Shown here one piece after another: positions 58,155-64,000 of a stretch of 64,000 bases of DNA. Origin of the DNA: Nitrosomonadales bacterium (lineage in GTDB: Bacteria > Pseudomonadota > Gammaproteobacteria > Burkholderiales > Gallionellaceae). The DNA lies in the NCBI GenBank assembly GCA_023259065.1, contig JAHFQY010000002.1, positions 1 to 64,000 on the forward strand. Direction: 5' to 3'. The position numbers and the translations under genes are program-made. The first letter of the stretch is position 1, and every line of letters starts with the position of its first letter. The notes under the pieces are model-generated. The model did no database searches. It saw only the letters and a list, made by a program, of their open reading frames with translations, and was not told the DNA's origin.

Positions 58155-59091
58155 AGCCCGATTCCTTGATTGTCATCACACTGCCATCGGCAGCACGCAG
58201 CGTACAGCCCTTGCCTGCGGAAATATTGCCTATGCAGGCCAGCGGCAAATCCAGGCGTGCAGCAATTGACTCGATCTCGGCATGCCGCGCGGCTGGCACG
58301 GTAAAGCACAATTCGTAATCGTCTCCGCCCGCCAGCACACAGCGCTGGCCCAATGACTGCGCCAGATAAGGGCGCAAACTTGGCGACGCCGGCAAGTCAG
58401 CAAAGCGTATCTCCGCCGCCACATTCGATTGTTCGAGAATATGCCCTAGATCGCCGAGCAAGCCATCCGACACATCGATTGCGCTGCTGGCAATGCCGCG
58501 CAAAGCCAAGCCCAGAGCCACTCGCGGCACAGGCTGGTGCAGGGCGCCCGCCGTGGCGGCAATGGTTTTTATATCCAGCGCCAATTGTCCCTGCAGATAG
58601 GCAAGAACCAGTGCGGCGTCCCCCAGTTTGCCCGACACCCACACCTCGTCGCCGGGCTTTGCGCCATCACGACGCAAGGCCTGACCCTGCGGCACCTCGC
58701 CCATAATGGTCACGCACAAGTTGAGCGGGCCGCGCGTGGTGTCGCCGCCGATCAGGGTCACATTGTGCGCATCTGCCAAGGCAAAGAAGCCCGCGCTGAA
58801 GCGTTCCAGCCATGCCGCGTCCTCCTGCGGCAGGGACAAGGCCAGCGTGGCCCAGCGCGGCTGCGCACCCATGGCCGCCATATCGGAAATATTCACCGCC
58901 AGCGCCTTGTGGCCCAGCATGTAAGGATCGGCGTCGGGAAAGAAGTGCGTGCCGCTTACCAGCATGTCGGTGGAAACAGCCAGCTCCATGCCGCTGGCCA
59001 CGCGCAGCAGCGCGGCATCGTCCCCCACTCCCAATATTGCATTGGGTGCGGGACGGGTAAAGTAACGCTGGATCAGATCGAATTCCGGCAA
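58138..59091 (-). CDS. thiL: thiamine-monophosphate kinase
   Basis: ThiL phosphorylates thiamine monophosphate to the active diphosphate. The 317-residue protein starts MPEFDLIQRYFTRP and has GVGDDAALL, STDMLVSGTHF, AVNISDMAAMGAQP and GGDTTRGPLNL, which are the nucleotide and magnesium sites. It lies 145 bp from nusB, a gap holding a repeat element. Confidence 0.97.
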   Translation of the reverse strand: MPEFDLIQRYFTRPAPNAILGVGDDAALLRVASGMELAVSTDMLVSGTHFFPDADPYMLGHKALAVNISDMAAMGAQPRWATLALSLPQEDAAWLERFSAGFFALADAHNVTLIGGDTTRGPLNLCVTIMGEVPQGQALRRDGAKPGDEVWVSGKLGDAALVLAYLQGQLALDIKTIAATAGALHQPVPRVALGLALRGIASSAIDVSDGLLGDLGHILEQSNVAAEIRFADLPASPSLRPYLAQSLGQRCVLAGGDDYELCFTVPAARHAEIESIAARLDLPLACIGNISAGKGCTLRAADGSVMTIKESGYDHFA

Positions 59092-59119
59092 GTGAGTGAC
59101 TCCGGGGAAAACCTTTTAT

Positions 59120-59218
59120 CCGCAGATTACACAGATTAAAAAATTGGAAACATTAAAGGCAATACTACTCAGTAGTTCTGGCTGTGTTTGAAATCTATTT
59201 AATCTGCCTAATCTGCGG
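59120..59218. repeat. inverted-repeat element, copy 2 (nusB-thiL spacer)
   Basis: The 18-bp left arm CCGCAGATTACACAGATT (59120-59137) is identical to that at 48915; the right arm (59201-59218) pairs at 16 of 18 positions. The interior is 63 bases here against 20 in copy 1, and includes an ACTAC/GTAGT stem. It interrupts the otherwise tight nusB-thiL-pgpA group. Confidence 0.75.
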
Positions 59219-59236
59219 ACGACAAGTTTTTGAAGT

Positions 59237-59689
59237 TTACTTGGCGTTGACTTCAACCGCGCGCACTTGCGCGGCCAGCTTGTCGAGCACGCCATTGACG
59301 AACTTGTGGCCATCGGTGCCGCCAAAAGTCTTGGCCAGCTCGACCGCCTCGTTGATCACCACGCGGTAAGGCACCTCGGGGTGGCGCGAGAGTTCATACG
59401 CGCCCAGCAGCAGCACGGAAAATTCTATCGGGCTCAGCTCGTTGATGTCACGGTCCAGGTGCGGTGCGAGCGCGCTAACCAGCACCTCGTTGTGATCCAC
59501 CACGCCGCGCAGCAGCTGGCTGAAAAATTCCACGTCATAACGGCCCAGGCTTTTCTCGGCACGGGTCACCTTGTCGATTTCGCTGGTGTCCTCACCGGTC
59601 ATGCGCCACTGGTAGATGCCCTGCAGCGCCAGTTCGCGCGCGCGGCGGCGGGCGCTTTTGGCGGGCGCCTTGGCGGTTTGATCGTTCAT
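59237..59689 (-). CDS. nusB: transcription antitermination protein NusB
   Basis: NusB binds S10 and boxA RNA in rRNA antitermination complexes. The 150-residue protein has the start [20 protein letters not shown], then ALQGIYQW and the C-terminal [20 protein letters not shown] with [11 protein letters not shown]. The ATG overlaps the ribH stop by four bases. The N-terminal basic extension is somewhat longer than in E. coli. Confidence 0.97.
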   Translation of the reverse strand: MNDQTAKAPAKSARRRARELALQGIYQWRMTGEDTSEIDKVTRAEKSLGRYDVEFFSQLLRGVVDHNEVLVSALAPHLDRDINELSPIEFSVLLLGAYELSRHPEVPYRVVINEAVELAKTFGGTDGHKFVNGVLDKLAAQVRAVEVNAK

Positions 59690-60138
59690 GCCAGCGCTTT
59701 CAGCAGGTTGACCATCTCGATGGCGACCAGCGCCGCTTCCGCGCCCTTGACGCTCATGCGCTCCTCGGCCTGCTCGTCGGTATCCGTGGTGAGAATGGCA
59801 TTGGCGATGGGCAAGCCGCAATCCAGCTGCACGTCACCCACGCAGCGAGCGGACTCATTCGACACCACTTCAAAATGGTAGGTATCGCCGCGTATCACCG
59901 CGCCCAAAGCGATCAGAGCATCGAATTTCTTGCTGACCGCCATCTGCTGCAGCACCAGCGGAATCTCCAGCGCACCCGGCACGGTGGCCAGGGTGATGTC
60001 GTTTTCGCTCACGCCCTGCTGTGCCAGCTGGGCGCGGCAGGCAGCCAGCAGGCCCTCGCACACTACCGTGTTGAAGCGGCTCTGCACGATGCCGATGCGC
60101 ATGCCCTTGCCATTCAGGTTCTTTTCAATTTCTTTCAT
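59686..60138 (-). CDS. ribH: 6,7-dimethyl-8-ribityllumazine synthase
   Basis: RibH forms lumazine, the substrate of riboflavin synthase. The 150-residue protein has [28 protein letters not shown] and the catalytic block [16 protein letters not shown] with the active histidine. It is 9 bp after ribBA. Confidence 0.97.
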   Translation of the reverse strand: MKEIEKNLNGKGMRIGIVQSRFNTVVCEGLLAACRAQLAQQGVSENDITLATVPGALEIPLVLQQMAVSKKFDALIALGAVIRGDTYHFEVVSNESARCVGDVQLDCGLPIANAILTTDTDEQAEERMSVKGAEAALVAIEMVNLLKALA

Positions 60139-60147
60139 GTTCCATCC

Positions 60148-61239
60148 TCAGTTGTGTACGTAGCCGACCACTTCCAGGCCAAAGCCGGCCATGCTCGGCA
60201 GCTTGCGCGGTGTGGCGATCAGGCGCATCTTGCCCACCTTCAGGTCGCGCAGTATCTGCGCGCCGATGCCGTAACTGCGCGGGTCCCAGCGCGCGGCATG
60301 GTGGGTGTCCGGCTGGGCGGCGGCGCGGGCCAGCAAGTCCTGCGAAGTTTCCGTGTGGTGCAGCATCACCAGCACGCCGGCCGGCGCCTGCTTGATCTTG
60401 AGCAGCGCGTCATGCACGCTGGTGGAATTCGGATAACTGGTCTGCTCCAGGAAGTCCAGCGCCGACAGCGGCTCATGCACGCGCACCAGCGTCTCGACAT
60501 GCGGCTGTATCTCGCCCTTGACCAGCGCCAGGTGGGTGCGCTGCGTGGTCTTGTCCACATAGGTGCGCAACTCAAGCTCGCCATACGCGGTTTGCACATT
60601 GCGCGTGGCCACGCACTCCACCAGTTTTTCCGTGTGGCTGCGATGCTCGATCAGATCGGCAATGGTGCCTATCTTGAGCTGGTGTGTCCTGGCGTATTCA
60701 ATCAGGTCGGGCAGGCGCGCCATCTCGCCGTCTTCCTTGAGTATCTCGCAGATCACCGCCGCCGGGGTCAGCCCCGCCAGCTGCGCCAGGTCGCAGCCCG
60801 CCTCGGTGTGGCCGGCGCGCACCAGCACGCCGCCGTTCTTGGCGCGCAGCGGAAAGATGTGTCCGGGTTGCACGATGTCGGCAGGCTTGGCATTCCTGTT
60901 GGCCGCCACCAGCACGGTGCGCGCGCGGTCAGCCGCGGAAATGCCGGTGGTCACCCCGGTTGCCGCTTCAATCGACAGGGTGAAGTTGGTTGCCAGCGGC
61001 AGGCCGTTTTCGCGCACCATCAGCGGCAGATCGATCTGCTTGCAGTGGTCTTCAGTCAGGGTCAGGCAGATCAGGCCGCGGCCATGCTTGGCCATGAAGT
61101 TGATCTTCTCGGCAGTGGCAAACTCGGCGGCAAACACCAGGTCGCCCTCGTTCTCGCGGTCTTCCTCGTCCACCAGCACGACCATACGGCCGGCGCGCAT
61201 TTCCTCGATAATTTCCTGTACTGGTGCTATGTCTGTCAT
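60148..61239 (-). CDS. ribB: 3,4-dihydroxy-2-butanone 4-phosphate synthase with degenerate RibA-like domain
   Basis: The N-terminal domain (about 1-200) is a complete RibB: VDEEDRENEGDLVFAAEF, TAEKINFMAKHGRGLI, HTEAGCDLAQLAGL. The C-terminal half keeps the RibA fold (RVHEPLSALDFLE, YGIGAQILRDLKVGKM) but has lost the three zinc-binding cysteines of GTP cyclohydrolase II. This is the RibBX pattern, so GTP cyclohydrolase II activity is not expected and a separate ribA is needed. The gene lies between ribE and ribH. Confidence 0.93.
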   Translation of the reverse strand: MTDIAPVQEIIEEMRAGRMVVLVDEEDRENEGDLVFAAEFATAEKINFMAKHGRGLICLTLTEDHCKQIDLPLMVRENGLPLATNFTLSIEAATGVTTGISAADRARTVLVAANRNAKPADIVQPGHIFPLRAKNGGVLVRAGHTEAGCDLAQLAGLTPAAVICEILKEDGEMARLPDLIEYARTHQLKIGTIADLIEHRSHTEKLVECVATRNVQTAYGELELRTYVDKTTQRTHLALVKGEIQPHVETLVRVHEPLSALDFLEQTSYPNSTSVHDALLKIKQAPAGVLVMLHHTETSQDLLARAAAQPDTHHAARWDPRSYGIGAQILRDLKVGKMRLIATPRKLPSMAGFGLEVVGYVHN

Positions 61240-61303
61240 TTTCCTGAAGCCTTTAATATTTCAACTGGGTAAATCGCGCAAGGCGGCATGTTACCACTTA
61301 CTG

Positions 61304-61906
61304 CTACAACCCTTCTTTTTCCGCCGTCATCATGCGCTCCACGTAGCGCGCAATCAGGTCGATTTCCAGATTCACCTTCACGCCTTTTTTCAATTCCTTC
61401 AGCGTGGTTTCTTCCAGCGTGTGCGGAATCAGGTTCACGCTGAACTGCGCACCTTCAATCTTGTTCACGGTGAGGCTCACGCCGTTGATGGTGATCGAGC
61501 CCTTGGCGGCAATGTACTTGGCCAAGTTCTGCGGCGCGCTTACCGTCAGTTTCCAGCTCTCGCCCAGGTTGGCAAATTCCAGCACCTCGCCCACGCCATC
61601 GACATGCCCGCTGACCAGATGCCCGCCCAGCCGATCCGCGAGGCGCAGCGCCTTTTCCAGGTTGACGTGCGCACCCTCATGATCCAGACCGACGGTGCAG
61701 TTCAGCGTTTCTTTCGACACATCGACGGTAAAACTGTTGCCCTCGATCTTGATCACGGTCAGGCACACGCCATTCGCCGCAATGCTGTCGCCCAGCTGCA
61801 CATCCGCCATGCTGAGCGAATTGGTGGCGAAGCGCAGCCGCATGCCGCCTTCCCTGTCCTGCTTTTCAACGATGGTGCCTACATCCGCAACGATTCCGGT
61901 GAACAT
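61304..61906 (-). CDS. ribE: riboflavin synthase, alpha subunit
   Basis: This 200-residue enzyme dismutates lumazine to riboflavin. It is built of two repeated lumazine-binding halves: MFTGIVADVGTIVEKQDREG with SIAANGVCLTV, and HVDGVGEVLEFANLGESWKL with SITINGVSLTVNKIE. It lies 21 bp after ribD. The 64-bp gap to ribBA is too short for an FMN riboswitch. Confidence 0.97.
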   Translation of the reverse strand: MFTGIVADVGTIVEKQDREGGMRLRFATNSLSMADVQLGDSIAANGVCLTVIKIEGNSFTVDVSKETLNCTVGLDHEGAHVNLEKALRLADRLGGHLVSGHVDGVGEVLEFANLGESWKLTVSAPQNLAKYIAAKGSITINGVSLTVNKIEGAQFSVNLIPHTLEETTLKELKKGVKVNLEIDLIARYVERMMTAEKEGL

Positions 61907-61927
61907 GAGTTTTATCCTGCCAAAAAA

Positions 61928-63028
61928 TTATAGATTGGGTTTCTTGTGCACCCGCGCCAGCAAACGCAAATCCTTGCCCACGCTGCGCACGTCCTGCCAG
62001 TCCAGCTCCACGCGCTGCTCCAGGCGGGTCAGCTCGCCCAGCTGCGCCATGCCGCGCGCCATGTCGCCCAGCAGCTGCGGCGCCAGATACACGATCAGCT
62101 CATCTATCAAGCCCGCCTGCAGCAGCGCGCCGTTCAATGTGTGCCCGGCTTCCACCAGCACCTCGTTGATGCCGCGCGCCGCCAGGTCGCGCAGGCACGC
62201 TGCGAGATCAACCCGGCCTTGCGCATCTGCCAACACGGCAACTTGTGCGCCTGCCTGCTCCAGTGCTGCGATTTTCTGCGCGTCCTGTGTCGCGGTGTAC
62301 AGCAACACATTACCCCCCTGCAGGATGCGCGCGCTGAGCGGCATGCGCAGCGTACTGTCCAGCACCACACGCAAAGGCTGACGCGTGGTTTCCACCTCGC
62401 GCACCGTAAGCTGCGCGTCGTCCGCCAGCACCGTGCCTATGCCGGTGAGCACGGCACAGGAACGCGCGCGCCAGTGGTGGCCGTCGCGCCGCGCCGCAGC
62501 ACCGGTAATCCACTGGCTTGCGCCGTTGCCCAGCGCGGTGCGCCCGTCCAGGCTCATCGCAATCTTGCTGCGCAGCCACGGCATGCCGCGCGTCATGCGC
62601 GAAACAAAGCCGATATTCAATTCGCGCGCCGCCGCTTCCATCAGGCCGAATTCCACTTCCATGCCGGCATCGTTCAAGCGCGCTATGCCCTGCCCCGCGA
62701 CCAGCGGGTTGGGGTCCTGCATCGCCACCACCACGCGCTCCACTCTTGCCGCAATCAGCGCATCGGCACAGGGCGGCGTGCGCCCGTGGTGGCTGCACGG
62801 CTCCAGCGTGACATAGGCGGTGGCACCCCTGGCCTTTGCAGCGGCGGCGCGCAGGGCATGCACCTCGGCGTGCGGCTGGCCTGCGCGCTCATGCCAGCCC
62901 TCGCCCAGCAACACTCCGTCCTTGACCAGCACACAGCCGACGCGCGGGTTGGGGCTGGTGGTGTAGAGGCCGCGTTCCGCCAGCTGCAGCGCATGGGCCA
63001 TCCACAGGCTGTCTTGTGCCGTCAGCAT
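61928..63028 (-). CDS. ribD: bifunctional riboflavin deaminase/reductase
   Basis: RibD deaminates and then reduces the pyrimidine intermediate of riboflavin synthesis. The 366-residue protein has the zinc deaminase site HAEVHAL and PCSHHGRTPPCADALI in the first third, then a reductase domain with KIAMSLDGRTALGNGASQW. The gene abuts nrdR (no gap). Confidence 0.97.
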   Translation of the reverse strand: MLTAQDSLWMAHALQLAERGLYTTSPNPRVGCVLVKDGVLLGEGWHERAGQPHAEVHALRAAAAKARGATAYVTLEPCSHHGRTPPCADALIAARVERVVVAMQDPNPLVAGQGIARLNDAGMEVEFGLMEAAARELNIGFVSRMTRGMPWLRSKIAMSLDGRTALGNGASQWITGAAARRDGHHWRARSCAVLTGIGTVLADDAQLTVREVETTRQPLRVVLDSTLRMPLSARILQGGNVLLYTATQDAQKIAALEQAGAQVAVLADAQGRVDLAACLRDLAARGINEVLVEAGHTLNGALLQAGLIDELIVYLAPQLLGDMARGMAQLGELTRLEQRVELDWQDVRSVGKDLRLLARVHKKPNL

Positions 63029-63514
63029 CTACTTGCGCCTTGCCGTAGCCTTGGCTTTTGCCGGCGACTGGCGCACCGCATCCACCGCATCGGCAAAATC
63101 GCCCACATCCTGAAAGCTCTTGTACACCGAGGCAAAGCGGATGTAGGCCACCTTGTCCAGCTTGAGCAATTCCTTCATCACCATCTCGCCGATCTGGCGC
63201 GAGCCGATCTCGCGCTCGCCCAGGGCAAAAACCTTTTGCGTGACGTTGTCCACCGCCGCATCCACCAGCTCTGTCGACACCGGGCGTTTGTGCAACGCAC
63301 GCGAAAAACTGGTGCGCAGCTTTTCCGCATCAAACTCGCTGCGCATGCCGTTCTGCTTCACCACCTGCGGCATGCGCAACTCCACCGTTTCATAGGTGGT
63401 GAAGCGCTTGTCGCACTTCAGGCAGCGGCGGCGGCGGCGTATGCTGTCGCCTTCGTCGCTCTCGCGCGAATCAACCACCTGGGTTTCTGGATGTTTACAG
63501 AAGGGGCATTTCAT
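63029..63514 (-). CDS. nrdR: transcriptional repressor NrdR
   Basis: NrdR represses ribonucleotide reductase genes through an ATP/dATP-sensing cone and a zinc ribbon. The start is the ATG at 63514 ([19 protein letters not shown], 161 residues); codons upstream run into a repeat. The zinc ribbon (CPFC, CLKC) and the ATP-cone ([19 protein letters not shown]) are intact. It lies between glyA and ribD, its usual neighbours. Confidence 0.97.
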   Translation of the reverse strand: MKCPFCKHPETQVVDSRESDEGDSIRRRRRCLKCDKRFTTYETVELRMPQVVKQNGMRSEFDAEKLRTSFSRALHKRPVSTELVDAAVDNVTQKVFALGEREIGSRQIGEMVMKELLKLDKVAYIRFASVYKSFQDVGDFADAVDAVRQSPAKAKATARRK

Positions 63515-63518
63515 GTTG

Positions 63519-63645
63519 TGAAAAGTGGAACGTGAAAGGTGAAACGTAAAAAACGATAAGCAAAACGGTGAACCCATCCTCCCGACAGGGAGGGTCGCGC
63601 CGCTGGCGCGGGGTGGGCATCACGTTTCACTTTTCACCTTTCACG
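63519..63645. repeat. inverted-repeat element filling the glyA-nrdR spacer
   Basis: Arms made of GTGAAA-type units (63531-63547 and 63622-63645, sharing CGTGAAAGGTGAAA) enclose a GC-rich core with TCCC/GGGA and GCGCC/GGCGC stems inside a CCCATCC/GGGTGGG outer stem. It spans nearly the whole spacer from 5 bases before nrdR to 4 bases after glyA. It looks like a small non-coding mobile or dispersed element. Confidence 0.6.
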
Positions 63646-63648
63646 GCT

Positions 63649-64000
63649 TTAAGCACCGTAGACCGGAAATTTCGCAGTCAGCTTCGTCACGTCAGCCACC
63701 ACGCGCGCGATCACGACATCATCGTTAGGCGCATCCAGTACGTCGGCAATCAGGTTGGCCAGTTTTTCCGCTTCCAGCTCGGTAAAGCCGCGCGTGGTCA
63801 TGGCCGGTGAACCGATGCGGATGCCGCTGGTGACGAATGGCTTCTCCGGATCGTTGGGGATGGCGTTCTTGTTCACGGTGATGTGAGCGCGGCCCAGGGC
63901 GGCCTCAGCATCCTTGCCGGTGAGCTTCTTGGCGCGCAGATCCACCAGGAACACGTGGCTGTCGGTGCGGCCGGACACGATGCGCACGCCGCGCTCGGTC
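63649..64000 (-). CDS. glyA: serine hydroxymethyltransferase, C-terminal part
   Basis: GlyA converts serine to glycine with tetrahydrofolate and PLP. About 116 codons of the C-terminal domain are visible, reading [19 protein letters not shown] and [20 protein letters not shown]. The rest lies beyond base 64000. The usual GGTDNH is replaced by GRTDSH, a modest change from the commonest form. It reads toward nrdR-ribD, the conserved order. Confidence 0.95.
   Translation of the reverse strand, partial: TERGVRIVSGRTDSHVFLVDLRAKKLTGKDAEAALGRAHITVNKNAIPNDPEKPFVTSGIRIGSPAMTTRGFTELEAEKLANLIADVLDAPNDDVVIARVVADVTKLTAKFPVYGA

Noticed and set aside
61240-61303. FMN riboswitch for the riboflavin genes
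   Set aside because: The spacer is 64 bp, too short, and none of the conserved RFN-element sequence is present; other rib junctions are shorter still.
63581-63613. Intrinsic terminator of glyA
   Set aside because: The GC-rich stems have no U-run in the direction of transcription and are part of the larger inverted-repeat element.

Overview
The window reads as about 64 kb of chromosomal DNA from a betaproteobacterium, most likely in or near the Nitrosomonadales (Gallionellaceae-like). The basis is gene order and protein character: tRNA-Tyr/Gly/Thr-tuf-tRNA-Trp-secE-nusG-rplKAJL-rpoBC-rpsLG-fusA-tuf-S10-spc, mlaFEDCB-ibaG-murA-hisGD, and glyA-nrdR-ribD-ribE-ribBA-ribH-nusB-thiL-pgpA. Lineage is an inference; no rRNA gene is present. 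There are no insertion sequences, CRISPR arrays, integrases or phage genes. Both ends cut genes: rplR on the left, glyA on the right.

Region 1 (1-26.3 kb, all minus strand) is the translation and transcription super-cluster. Read in the direction of transcription it runs: a tRNA-Tyr/Gly/Thr + tuf unit with a strong promoter at 26321-26349; tRNA-Trp, secE, nusG, the L11-L1 and L10-L7/L12 genes, an attenuator, then rpoB and rpoC; the str operon with a consensus promoter at 12496-12524; the S10 operon; and the spc operon with a promoter at 2972-3000. The two tuf genes appear identical. The only stretch over 300 bases without a gene (21992-22406, between rplA and rplJ) is rich in mutually exclusive hairpins.

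Region 2 (26.3-32.9 kb, minus) holds a cell-envelope and histidine block: the mlaFEDCB lipid-transport genes, a BolA-like gene, murA, hisG (short form, which normally needs HisZ) and hisD.

Region 3 (33.0-46.3 kb, plus) is the most interesting part. It is one compact operon for a type IV pilus / type II secretion / MSHA-like machine: a sigma-54-type response regulator, an ExeA/MshM-like ATPase with a SPOR-like tail, a lipoprotein secretin, a TPR protein, GspE/MshE and GspF/MshG homologues, PilMN(GspL)-, PilO(GspM)- and PilP(MshK)-like assembly proteins, and two related prepilin-like proteins with a shared cysteine-containing signature. It has no prepilin peptidase and no retraction ATPase, so those must be supplied from elsewhere. 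The product it assembles cannot be told from sequence.

Region 4 (46.4-57.7 kb, mixed) has a YidB-like gene, a HigBA-type toxin-antitoxin pair with its operator, cysS and glnS, a TPR/L,D-transpeptidase/cyclophilin operon, lpxH, two DUF4124 proteins (one fused to a retropepsin-like protease), an MFS transporter and a secreted nuclease. Region 5 (57.7-64 kb, minus) is glyA-nrdR and the riboflavin genes with nusB, thiL and pgpA. Several small dispersed repeats sit in regions 4 and 5, one of them in frame inside cysS.
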